Source: Fagopyrum homotropicum (lineage: Eukaryota; Streptophyta; Magnoliopsida; Caryophyllales; Polygonaceae). Taken from it: a stretch of 64,000 nucleotides of DNA. Each line of letters starts with the position of its first letter. Position 1 is the stretch's first letter. Below the pieces are notes generated by a model. It made no database searches and was not told the DNA's origin. It was given only the letters and a program-made list of their open reading frames with translations. The DNA lies in NCBI GenBank assembly GCA_033239125.1, contig BSWB01000001.1, positions 112,958,916 through 113,022,915 on the forward strand, in the 5' to 3' direction. Positions 34,153 to 43,900 of the stretch are shown here, one piece after another. The translations under genes were made by a program, and so were the position numbers.

Positions 34153-34297
34153 GGTATCAGAAGATACTCTGGGCCGCGTAATAAGGTATCAGAAAATACT
34201 TTGGCGCGTCAGACGGTATCAGAGAATACTTTGGGCCGCGTCCGACGGTATCAGAAAATACTTTGGGCCGCGTCCGACGGTATCAGAGAATACTTTG
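34153..34297. repeat. GGTATCAG tandem array (LTR slot 1)
   Basis: Five copies starting at 34153, 34185, 34215, 34247 and 34279 (30-32 bp period). Each has GTATCAGARRATAC-type inverted symmetry followed by TTGG and a GCCGCG or GCGCG block. The identical array in the other LTR is at 38817-38961; the solo LTR at 16368-17902 has three copies. Confidence 0.9.
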
Positions 34298-34542
34298 GCG
34301 CGTCCTAAATTCCTTTTATGCTCCTTTTTGTCCCGCTTCAAGACTTAATCTTTAAATGTGCCATTTTTGCTCCATAATTAACCAAATTACCTACAAATGC
34401 AATAAAACTCTGTGTAGACCTCTATTCTTGCAAAGTGGGTAAATATAACCATAAATGTCATGAATGTATGTCTATGCATGCAAAATTAAGGGAAAATCTA
34501 TATAAATACATGCCTAAAAATAGGTCATAATTCATGTCATCA

Positions 34543-34581
34543 AAATACCCCATACTTGCCTCTTGCTTGTCTCCAAGCAAG
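34543..34581 (-). promoter_or_regulatory. Polypurine tract and hairpin, nested B element
   Basis: AAGTATGGGGTATTT next to the LTR; hairpin CTTGCTTGTCTCCAAGCAAG on the + strand at 34562-34581. Confidence 0.8.
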
Positions 34582-35034
34582 GTTCAAACTTAAAATACAA
34601 GATGATATGGATTATGAATATGCAAAAATAAAGAAAAACCACAATATTTTGGTTGTGCTTCTATTCATAGATCACCCTCAAATAGTTGCTTCATAACTAA
34701 TGATAATCGTCATATGGTCGAAAGGAAATATAGCATGGAAAGGATAATCATACTTTGTAAGAAAATCATAACATGCATCATAACTTGCAATATATCAAAA
34801 TCAATCATGAGGAATCCAATTTAGACCACAAAGCCAAACACATTCCAATGATCTTAAAGACTTTCAAGTAAGGTCAAGAATGCGGAAAGGAGGGAAACTT
34901 ATAAGGGATGTGGTGCATGAATCCGGGAAAAGGAATAACCCAACTCTTCTACTTTTTCTTTTGCGGTTTCCGCAGCACTTTCAACTTAGAGCTTCGCTCT
35001 CTTCTTTTCATTTTTCGACTTTACTTTTGGAGTT

Positions 35035-35228
35035 ATGGATAGAGGTGCACAAAAACCGAAGCCTAGGAGATTGGCGTTTCTCAATTTTTATGAGATGCCT
35101 CAAACCCTTAGCGCACATACCATAATCCGCTAGGAATATCGCTCAATCCGACTTTGGCAAGACACAAACACCCGGCTATGTGAATGGTGCCGAGTTACTC
35201 ATCATCATGATTGACTTCCCCAAACCTA
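35035..35228 (-). other. Conserved noncoding block, nested B element
   Basis: Very similar to 31431-31623, including the order of its sub-motifs (GTGCAC...CCGAAGCCTAGG...CGCTCAATCCGACTTTGGC...GGTGCCGAG). 34582-35034 and 35229-35690 show no coding sequence. Confidence 0.7.
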
Positions 35229-35691
35229 TAATTTCTTTCTATTCCTTTGAATGCAAAGTATTGCTTTCATGGCCCTCCCACATCAAACATGCCAAAAATC
35301 AACTCTTCCTAATTCCCGGATAGGTAAAGGAGGCAATTATTTCCATTGAGGGGCTAAGTGATCAAAGAAAGAAGTAAGAAAATCGAAGTGCCTTAATCAT
35401 TTCAATAAGAAGTGTAAGAACTTATATGCGGTTTCAACCTTCAACACTTAACATGATTTAGAATGAAAGCGAATTATCAAACATGCATGAAGTTCTAACA
35501 AAGTATTCAAATCCCACATATGTCATAAATCAATTCAAGCATATCAAAATCATCATAGCTATTCCACAAAACAATGTTCATCATAGAGATCATATCCATT
35601 CTAGAGGCACAAAAAATTTTAAAATTTTTCAAAAATTTCAAAATCATATGATGCAAGACATAAAACATGTAAATGGTATTGCAAATACCTC

Positions 35692-35727
35692 CACCACATA
35701 CTTAAAACTCACATTGTCCCCAATGTG
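35692..35727 (-). promoter_or_regulatory. Internal hairpin with decayed polypurine-like tract, nested B element
   Basis: Perfect hairpin CACATTGTCCCCAATGTG at 35710-35727; the adjoining tract reads AAGTATGTGGTGG on the - strand. Confidence 0.65.
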
Positions 35728-35922
35728 AAGAAAAGAAAAGATGGAAAAGGATACTCACAATGTAAGATGACGAATTAGGCAAGACGAATCATCAATCTGC
35801 CGGTGGTGATGGGAATCTATAAAAGCTCAATGGGGAATTCCGAATACTCCAATCGACGTCAAAGAAGGAAGAAGGGGAACGTCTTTCCGCCGAAAATTTT
35901 TTTTTCGAAAAAGAAAAAAAAT

Positions 35923-35942
35923 TTTTTTTTTTTTTTTTTTTT
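35923..35942. repeat. Oligo-T run
   Basis: Twenty consecutive T following an A-rich stretch (from 35889), forming an A/T near-palindrome. Confidence 0.9.
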
Positions 35943-35955
35943 CCGGGTCGGGAAT

Positions 35956-35981
35956 TTCCACGGCCAAAACCACGGCCGTGG
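35956..35981. repeat. Palindrome cluster, family B (internal slot)
   Basis: TTCCACGGCC (35956-35965) and perfect palindrome CCACGGCCGTGG (35970-35981), about 180 bp past the post-pol hairpin in element sense. Confidence 0.85.
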
Positions 35982-36162
35982 AACTTTCTGTTGCTCTCGA
36001 CACGAGTCCAAGTTTCGTCAATCTTTTCGACTTTTCTCATCTTCTCTTGCTTATTCCTTATTCCTGACATCCAAAAACACAAACATACCGGAAGGTATCG
36101 AAGAAAAACAAGCAAAAACAACTACTCTAATCTAAGAAAGAAAAGAGAAAAGGATTCATTAC

Positions 36163-36215
36163 CTTGGGTTGCCTCCCAAGAAGCGCTTTGTTTAAGGTCC
36201 GTAGCTAGACCATTC
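36163..36215 (-). other. Post-pol hairpin block, nested B element
   Basis: CTTGGGTTGCCTCCCAAG (36163-36180, 6-bp perfect stem), then GAAGCGCTTTGTTTAAGGTC, immediately downstream of the ORF's stop in element sense. Confidence 0.75.
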
Positions 36216-36227
36216 TCCATAGATGAC

Positions 36228-37313
36228 TCAATGCACCTTGAACATCTTGGATTGCTCTTCAAATCCATCATAGAGCTCTTCCAAGAAATCTCCGGTTCCT
36301 AATTTCACCGGCAAGTGGTAAGATATCCCACGTACAAGCTTGTACGATTTGATTCTCACCGGAATCCTCCTAGCTTTCTTATGCTTTAATGGGACATAAT
36401 TCAGCCTTGCATCCCATCCTTTCCTAGATCGAGAAATTAGTTTCTCGAGAATCCTCTTAGCTTCCCCATCTCCAACTTGGGGATGATGTATGGTCTTCGT
36501 CATGTGAATGACCCCATACTTGAACAAAAAACACTTATTGGCATTGGCGTTGAAGCTCTTGCCAAATTTACTCCTTGTAGTCCAAGGAGCATCTTCTTCC
36601 AACAATTTCAATGGAGGCTTCATCTTCACTTTAGGAGGTTCTTTTGGAAGAGACCTCCAACTCTCCGGAGCATTCCTGAAAAAATCAGAAATTTTAATAG
36701 GAATTTCAAATGAAGTAAGAGAATGTACCTTGTTAAGTTCTTCAAGGCTTGAGACAAGTTTCATGTTGGGATGATGATCCACACCTGAAATATCTCCCAA
36801 CTCAGCTGGATCTTCTTCAACCTTGGCCACAGTTTCGGTAATTTGGACAAGGTTCTCCACTTCTTCCTCTTTATCCAGCACAATCGACTCTTCTTCAATC
36901 TTGACCACAATATTAGCAATTGGGTCTAGGTGTTCCGCTTCTTCCTCCAGTCGAGCAATTTCAGCAAGGATCAATTTTCTTTCAAGGTCGTCGAGATCCT
37001 TCATTGATTGCTTGATCTTTGATTCAAGTTGATCTTCAAGAGGTTGTTCATATACCTCGCGAGCGGTATAGAGCTCCTCCCAGATTTCAAGCTCCTTCTT
37101 AATAGCTTTCTCTCTTTCATTTTGTTCACTGAAAAAAACTGAAAAATAATCCAGCAAATGTCTATTCTCCTTCCATTTAGCTACCTCTTTCTTTCTCCAT
37201 CTCTCTCTTTCCAAGGATTTGTTCCTAAGTCTATGTTGCTCCAAAGATTCGTTAAGTTCAACTCTGAGGCTCCATATTTCGTTCCTCGCCGTTACAAAGC
37301 TGCTTCCATCCAT
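36228..37313 (-). CDS. Coiled-coil protein fused to a degraded integrase segment
   Basis: 361 codons, ATG at 37313, stop at 36228-36230, no internal stop. Residues about 10-150 are rich in Glu, Lys, Arg and Leu with heptad-like spacing (for example LEEEAEHLDP), a probable coiled coil. Residues about 150-240 are acidic and Pro/Ser containing. From about residue 245 the sequence parallels Athila integrase from just after its second catalytic Asp: KYGVIHMTKTIHHPQ against KYGVTHKVSTAYHPQ, then ILEKLISRSRKGW against ILEKTVSRTRKDW, then GISYHLPVKL against GKSCHLPVEL. The first two Asp residues and the zinc finger are absent, so it cannot integrate DNA. It is the element's only ORF. Its intactness in a young element hints at a retained use (for example partner binding), but it may simply be recent. 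Confidence 0.7.
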   Translation of the reverse strand: MDGSSFVTARNEIWSLRVELNESLEQHRLRNKSLERERWRKKEVAKWKENRHLLDYFSVFFSEQNEREKAIKKELEIWEELYTAREVYEQPLEDQLESKIKQSMKDLDDLERKLILAEIARLEEEAEHLDPIANIVVKIEEESIVLDKEEEVENLVQITETVAKVEEDPAELGDISGVDHHPNMKLVSSLEELNKVHSLTSFEIPIKISDFFRNAPESWRSLPKEPPKVKMKPPLKLLEEDAPWTTRSKFGKSFNANANKCFLFKYGVIHMTKTIHHPQVGDGEAKRILEKLISRSRKGWDARLNYVPLKHKKARRIPVRIKSYKLVRGISYHLPVKLGTGDFLEELYDGFEEQSKMFKVH

Positions 37314-37419
37314 TGGAAAATCTGAAAACTCAAGAACTCATACCAAAAGATTAAAAGAAAACGCAAAAAAAACTTGTTCTTTGGCGAAACTCTGTTCCGT
37401 TGCTGGAACAAGAACTTCG

Positions 37420-37458
37420 TATGTACCTAAGAACACAAACCTGCAAGAACACTCAAAA
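37420..37458 (-). promoter_or_regulatory. Conserved 5' leader block, nested B element
   Basis: Shares TTCGTATGTACCTAAGAA...AAACCTGCAA...CACTCAA with 45104-45142 in element C. It sits between primer site and ORF. On the - strand it contains TTGCAGGT, so a splice site or packaging signal is possible. Confidence 0.5.
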
Positions 37459-37527
37459 GAGATATCAAATAACAAGAGCAAAGCTCCCAAGCTTGACAAC
37501 CGATAACCGAATTCGGCCTAAACCAAA

Positions 37528-37545
37528 TCCCCGGCAACGGCGCCA
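37528..37545 (-). promoter_or_regulatory. Primer binding site, tRNA-Asp type, nested B element
   Basis: TCCCCGGCAACGGCGCCA on the + strand equals the 3' end of plant tRNA-Asp, so the - strand is its complement; six bases separate it from the LTR. Only the tRNA 3' end is present, not a tRNA gene. Confidence 0.9.
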
Positions 37546-37551
37546 AAAACT

Positions 37552-39206
37552 TGTTCGCCACTTAGCGTGCGTGCAATCAAGCTTTAAATTTATAAAACTA
37601 GAATAAAAGCAAGCGAACCCGCAGTGTACGGATCGGCGTAGATTAGCAAGTATTCCAGAGTATCGAACACAGGGATTTGGGGGGAACAAATCCAGTTAAG
37701 ATTATCAAGCAAGTAAATATGTGGAGCTTTTCAAATTATTGGGAAAACAGCAACCCTAAAGATCCAGGTATCTAATTGTGGCAATCGATTCAAGATATAC
37801 TAAATGATATAAAGACAGAGTTGAGATATGCAAAGGTATGCTAATGTAAGGTAATCGTACGGTGAAGTTCCAAAAACCTTATATGACTCACCTATAAGAA
37901 ACTCTCTATAGAGGTTGTTGAGGCTTCAATATAGAAAGATTCTAAAGGCAAGAATTAATGTCAAATACCCAAACTTGTAATCCAAAGGTCAAGACTAACT
38001 TAACCGATTGAGGTTATGACACTCACAATCGAGGTAGAGGTTGTTGAGGCTTCACTACCACCTAGAAAAGGCAAGCCTAAACTAAGTTAAAGCAAATCTT
38101 TAACTTTGAATTAAAGTAAAAGCAAGATTCGTAAACTGAAGTAAATCACGGGTAGTTCTTGAGAATCACGGCCGTGGAAACCTAAGAACAGGCCGTGATT
38201 TAGGGTGTCGACGATATCTCTCTAACTCTCAGGGTCCAATCAAATTACAATCGATCTATCATTATCTAAGCCACAACTATCAACCCTTCACCTTAGAATT
38301 GCTAAAGGGTTTTAGCCAATAATCATAGTCATAGAATCAAATATCAAATATGAAAGGGAGAAAAGGTAAAACCTTGAAATCTCAATAACAAACACAAAAC
38401 CAATGTCAATAAAACTCAAAAGTAACTTGCGTTCAATAGATGTAGGATAGAATAAGAATCTCTCACAAATCTCAAGGAACAAAGAAGAACGGGATGTCAA
38501 TCCGCCTTCAAATGAAACCCTAAAATCTTCCAACTTCGCAAAAAGGGAAGTGCGTCCTTCCCCAAATCTTCCCTCCAAATGGCAAGACCTCCAAGTCTGC
38601 CTCTCTAAGTATCCTTTGGAGAATTTGACTCCCTCTAGTCTCCCTTTGGAGAAATTGACTCTTCTAGTCTCCCTTTGGAGAAATTGGCCCTCTCTAATCT
38701 CCCTTTGAAGAATTTTGACTCCCTTCAAATGTTGAAGGTTATCGAATATATGTAGGGATAAATCTAGGGTTTTTAAAGATAAAACCCTAAATATTTGGGC
38801 TGAAATTGAATCCGCTGGTATCAGAAGATACTCTGGGCCGCGTAATAAGGTATCAGAAAATACTTTGGCGCGTCAGACGGTATCAGAGAATACTTTGGGC
38901 CGCGTCCGACGGTATCAGAAAATACTTTGGGCCGCGTCCGACGGTATCAGAGAATACTTTGGTGCGTCCTAAATTCCTTTTATGCTCCTTTTTGTCCCGC
39001 TTCAAGACTTAATCTTTAAATGTGCCATTTTTGCTCCATAATTCACCAAATTACCTACAAATGCAATAAAACTCTGTGTAGACCTCTATTCTTGCAAAGT
39101 GGGTAAATATAACCATAAATGTCATGAATGTATGTCTATGCATTCAAAATTAAGGGAAAATCTATATAAATACATGTCTAAAAATAGGTCATAATTCATG
39201 TCATCA
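37552..39206 (-). repeat. 5' LTR of nested B element
   Basis: 1655 bp, offset 4664 from the left copy, with single-base differences only. Confidence 0.92.
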
Positions 39207-40162
39207 AAATCCTCCATCAGTGGAGCCCAAGCGGTCCGCCAATAATGTGGGTCATAAACTGTGAATTGGGCAGACCATCTGATCCCCTGTGGCTCAGTCA
39301 GTTCCCACGGCATAGCCACATATGGAGTAGTCAAACCTCGGGGAACGAGAATCCGCCGAGTGATCATCTCCTGCAATCCAAGCGGCTTGGCAGCCGCCAC
39401 CATCGTACAAGCACTGAGGTCCATGTCCTGATAAGCAGCTATGTGGGTGACAAGACCTCCGCAGCAAATGTCTCCCTTCGCCTTGGCCTTGATCTTGTGC
39501 AGATCCTCTGCCAACATCAAGCCAAAGTCCGGGAAACCCCCAGTAACCATGCAGTATAAACTGAAAAGCTCGCCCTGTCGGATCTTCTGGGGCGTCTCAG
39601 TACGCGCCAGAAGTGTCTCGCTGAATATCCGGTGGGCTAACCTAAAGGCTAGGTGGAAGATGACTTTCTCCCTAGAATCTCCAGGGCGCCATCTATCTGC
39701 ATGCTCTACAACATGGGCAATCTTCCCCCAAAACTCCCTAGCTACTGATCGGGAGGGGAAATCAATGGTGGTGGGCTGCAGAAAGCCGAAAATATCTCTC
39801 CAATACTCGAGCGGCACTAAGAAGTTCCGGTTCATCAACCGGTACTTCACAGACTACTCTGTGGGAAGGTAGGTGAAGGAGCTAACGAACTCTAGGGTCG
39901 GCTCCAAGTAGGTTGGGGCTCGGATCTCAGTAAACTGATGTAGCCCAACTGTGGTAATCATCCTCCTAAGGTCTCCATCTACCCCTAGGCAATCAAAAGC
40001 GGACACGTCCAGGAAACGTGGTGCAATCACTGGACGTCCCGAAATACGCTCATAGTCCACCTGGTGTGTCTCATGGATCACCGGGCGGTAAGGTCGGGAA
40101 GAAGAGGAAGAAGGGGAAGGTGAGGATCTATCTCTGAGGGCAAGGCGACGTTCAGAACTCAT
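39207..40162 (-). pseudogene. Element C second ORF (env position), N-terminal part
   Basis: ATG at 40162 (a GTG lies two codons upstream). It opens with a Ser/Arg-rich tail (DRSSPSPSSSSSR), followed by a globular region resembling the ATHILA ORF1-type protein family of unknown function: FDCLGVDGDLRRM, PLEYWRDIFGFLQP, DRWRPGDSREKVIFHLAFR, FSLYCMVTGGFPDFG. One in-frame stop (TAG) lies at 39851-39853. At 39207 the frame is cut by the nested element and resumes at 32887. It follows gag-pol by about 800 bp, the position where env-like or accessory ORFs occur in this clade. No signal peptide or membrane segment is visible. Confidence 0.75.
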
Positions 40163-40184
40163 TTTCACTTAGCTACTGTCAGAT

Positions 40185-40251
40185 CACCTCGGTCACTGAC
40201 AACTCTCATGAATCACCTCGGCCGAGGCGCAGTTCGACTGGACCGAGGCGG
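40185..40251. repeat. Palindrome cluster, family C (before second ORF)
   Basis: CACCTCGGTC (40185-40194), CACCTCGGCCGAGGCG (40214-40229; CCTCGGCCGAGG is a perfect 12-bp palindrome), GGACCGAGGCGG (40240-40251). Confidence 0.88.
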
Positions 40252-40619
40252 AAGCAGTTCGCGATTCAACTCTCAGAAATCCAGTTCTTTTCCCCCAAAA
40301 ATAAATACAATTGTTTCCTATGGGGTACTTAAGCCTTTTCTCAGCAGATGCAAGGGCAACCAAAGCCCAAATTGAAACGAATAAACGAGTTAGGGTTTCG
40401 ACTATTTTTACCTCGTTCCGGCCGATTCGTTCGATTTCTTCGCAGATCTATACTTGCAATGGGATCCTCTACCCTTCAATCGTAGTTTGGAAGCGGAAAT
40501 CTTCGAAAACGAGCAAGATTCGAGGAAGCGAGGTGGAAAGGGGCCGCGGTCGAGTCGAAGTGGGTAAAAAAGTGAAAAAGAAATTTTTCCCCCTTTTATA
40601 CTGTTCCTGGAACTGTTGT

Positions 40620-40746
40620 CACCTCGGTCGAGATGGTCTCGACTGGACCGAGGTGGTACGGACCGAGGTGGTTCTCCAGAAACCCTAGTCGCCTCGGTTG
40701 CTCAAGGATCAACTCGGTCGAGGTGGTCTCGACTGGGCCGAGGTGT
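40620..40746. repeat. Palindrome cluster, family C (internal slot, doubled)
   Basis: Two clusters in tandem: CACCTCGGTCGAGATGG, GGACCGAGGTGG and GGACCGAGGTGG at 40620-40671; CGCCTCGG, ACTCGGTCGAGGTGG and GGGCCGAGGTG at 40691-40745. They lie about 170 bp past the post-pol hairpin. The rest of 40252-40910 has no gene. Confidence 0.88.
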
Positions 40747-40910
40747 CTCAGTCAAACTTCGTCTTCTCGAATTCTCGAACTTCTGTACTTCCAGTTATGC
40801 TCCTTCCTTAGATGTCTCCTGTCATCTGTCTAGGACGCCAAAAACAAACAAAACAAAGCAAAAGCAAACTATCTAAGCTAAACTAGAAAAAGGGAAAAGA
40901 AAAACAATAC

Positions 40911-40965
40911 CTTGGGTTGCCTCCCAAGAAGCACTTGGTTTAAGGTCGCTAGCTGGACCATAATG
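40911..40965 (-). other. Post-pol hairpin block, element C
   Basis: CTTGGGTTGCCTCCCAAG (40911-40928) then GAAGCACTTGGTTTAAGGTCGCTAGCTGGACCA in two conserved pieces. It ends a few bases from the stop of gag-pol. Confidence 0.75.
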
Positions 40966-40969
40966 CGTC

Positions 40970-43900
40970 TCAGACGAGGTATATTGGTGCAACCTCCTCA
41001 ACCGGAGTTTCCGGTTGGTACTTCTTAAGTCTATGACCGTTGACCTTGAAGCTTCCGCTAGTTTCGCCCCATATCTCAACTGCACCATGAGGAAAAACAT
41101 GTTTCACAACATAAGGTCCGGTCCATCTTGATTTTAACTTACCTGGAAAAAGGCGGAGGCGGGAGTTGAAGAGTAGAACTAAGTCTCCTTCGTGAAGCTC
41201 CTTTGGAATGATACGCTTGTCATGCCATCTCTTCGTCCTTTCCTTATAGATTTTGGCATTCTCATAGGCGTTCAAACGCAGCTCTTCCAGCTCGTTGAGT
41301 TCCAATAGTCGCTTCTCGCCGGCCTCCTTAATGTCGAAGTTTAACCATTTGATCGCCCAATACGCTTTGTGTTCCAATTCAACGGGCAAATGGCAAGACT
41401 TCCCATATACCAAATTATAAGGGGTGGTACCTATGGGAGTCTTAAATGCGGTCCTATACGCCCAAAGAGCATCGTCCAATTTCATGGACCAATCCTTCCT
41501 CGTTCTAGAGACGGTCTTCTCCAAAATTGCTTTGATTTCTCTATTCGAGATCTCGACCTGTCCACTAGTTTGAGGGTGATAAGCAGTTGATACCTTGTGG
41601 GTTACTCCATACTTCGATAGAAGTGCCTTGAACTTCCGGTTGATGAAATGCGTTTCTCCATCGCTGATGATGATGCGCGGAGTTCCAAACCGTGGAAAGA
41701 TAGTTCTGTTCAAGAACTTCACAACCACCTTGGCGTCGTTAGTGGGAGAAGCAATGGCTTCAACCCATCTAGAGACATAATCAACCGCAAGAAGGATATA
41801 GAGGTTTCCTCCGGAGGATGGGAAAGGTCCCATGAAGTCAATCCCCCATACATCAAAGATTTCTACCTCTTGGATGTTATTAAGTGGCATTTCGTTCCTC
41901 CTTGATAAATTTCCTGTTCTTTGGCATGCATCACAAGAGACAACAAAAGCTTGTACATCCTTAAATAATGTAGGCCAAAAGAAACCGGAACGCAATACCT
42001 TAGCGCATGTTTTATCGGCGCTAGCATGTCCTCCACAAGGAAGTGAATGGCAATGCTTTATAACGCTATTAACTTCATCTTCCGGAATGCATCTTCGAAG
42101 CATCCCATCTGGTCTGCGTTTGAATAGCAGTGGCTCGTCCCAGTAATAATGTCGTACTTCCTTGAAGAATCTCTTCTTTTGAGAGTACGTCAATCCGGGC
42201 GGTGTTTCCTGGCAAACAAGATAATTCACAATATCAGCATACCAAGGTCCGTTTTTATCAGAAAGTTGGTGGATGAAATGTTCCACCAACTGAGGATGAA
42301 TGTCAGAGAAGGGAGTAAGAAGTTTATGATTCTCAGTAGTCTCAGTTGACATCATCTCGCCATCGACCTCGGTCAAGACGCAGAGGCGTTGACCGAGATG
42401 TTTTTCGGTCGCCTCGTTCAGTCCAGGAAGTGCCTCGGTCGAGGTACTGCAACTGGAACCGAAACTGGAGATCTTCGTCTCCTGGATTAGCTTCTCAGTT
42501 TTTGCTCCTGGATCCTCTTTCAGTGCCTTTAAGCTCCGTATATCTGCATCACAAGAAGCATCTATACCTTCCTCCATTAAATTGAAGCTAATAACTTTTT
42601 TGAGTGGATCGTTAATAAGGATAGAGCTCACCAATTCTCTTGATTCTTCTTCATCGTAGATGTTGAAGATATCATCAGTTAGCTGCTCCCCTTTCATGGC
42701 TACAAGTAGTGCGAACTCCACCTCATCACCACCAATGTTGAATTTCAACTTGGCGTTCTTGCAATCCACGTTGCAACCCGAAGTTGCTAGAAATGGCCTC
42801 CCGAGAATAATAGGAACAGGATAATCTGCGGGAATGTCAAGTACAACAAAATCTATAGGTAGATAGAAGTTACCTAACTTGACCGGAAAGTCCTCCAAGA
42901 TGCCCACGGGATGGGTGATGGAGCGATCCGCCATATAAAGTCGAATCTTGACCGGCTTGGGCTCTCCAAGTCCGATCTTCATACATAGCTCCAGCGGGAT
43001 GATGCTCACGCTGGCTCCTAGATCACAAAGGGCTTCACAAGTGACATCCCCAACTTGAATGGGAATGCTAAATGAGCCGGGATCTCTTAATTTAGGTGGC
43101 ATCTTCTCCTTCATGATCTTGATAAGCTCCGAGGATTTAGATGTCATCCTAACTTCACCAAAGTCTTCCAATTTCCTTTTCCTTGATAGGATCTCCTTTA
43201 AGAACTTCCAATAGGCGGGCATTCCTAGAATAGCATCAAGGAAAGGAATGTTAATATGCAGTTTATTCATCAAGTCAAGGAACTTACCAAAGTGCTTGTC
43301 TAGATGTGCTCTGGCCCTTGACTGGGGGAATGGAAGTGGTGGTTTGTATGCAGGAGGTAGAATATAAGTTTCAGTTGTCCCTCCTGCTTTCTGTTGCTCC
43401 GCCTCGGGTGGTATCTCGGTCGATGTGTTCTTCGACTGGATCTGGACCGAGGTGGTCTGCGTCGAACGAGGTACTGGATCTGCAGTTTTGAGTCCACTCC
43501 TCGTCGTTATGGCCATGCATTGGCCCTTAGGGTTGCTTTCCGTCTTTGCTGGAAGCTTCCCTGGATCTCTTGGCGCTTCATTCGCCCTACTTGCAAGTTG
43601 TTGTTCGAAGGACTTTTGGGCCCTCGAAAATGAAGTCATAGAAGTCTCCATAGCGCTGAGCTTGATCAAGATAGCCTCCAGAACTGCGTCTTTCTTTTCC
43701 GGCTGAGACGAACTTGATCCTTGCCCCTGGCTCTTTAATGGAGTAAAAGAAGAAGAAGGGGAAGAGAGGAAAGGGTTAGAGGAATTATTAGAGTTGGAGT
43801 TAGAATAATTGTTACCAGGATTCTGGTTGTTTTGATTGTTCGTCCTCCAATTGTTGCTATTGGACCCTCTATTGTTGTTGTTGTAATTGTTGTTCCGGGA

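Larger units (their letters stand above)
32888..34542 (-). repeat. 3' LTR of nested B element
   Basis: TGTTCGCCAC to CATGTCATCA. Contains a 29-31-bp tandem repeat with core CCCTTTGGAGAA (four copies from about 33949), five GGTATCAG repeats (34153-34297) and a palindrome cluster at 33479-33537. A 138-codon - strand frame (33648-34064) across these repeats is present in both LTRs but is not considered a gene. Confidence 0.92.
32888..39206 (-). mobile_element. Complete non-autonomous Athila B element, nested in element C
   Basis: LTRs 32888-34542 and 37552-39206, both 1655 bp and nearly identical (about seven differences seen), with perfect target duplication AAATC (32883-32887 and 39207-39211). 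It lies inside the second ORF of element C. The 3-kb interior has a perfect tRNA-Asp primer site, one 361-codon ORF, the post-pol hairpin, the conserved noncoding block, both hairpin/polypurine units, and nothing else. It has no gag, protease or RT, so it must rely on proteins supplied in trans. It is the youngest Athila insertion in the window. Confidence 0.93.

Noticed and set aside
34153..34297. CRISPR-like direct repeats with regular spacing
   Set aside because: Tandem repeats without unique spacers, inside a plant LTR and duplicated with it.
37528..37545. tRNA-Asp gene
   Set aside because: Only the 3' terminal 18 nt match, directly beside an LTR; this is a primer binding site. The same applies to 45213-45229.
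39122..39206. Extension of the element C second ORF past 39207
   Set aside because: Those codons are LTR sequence of the nested element; the true frame is interrupted at 39207 and resumes at 32887.
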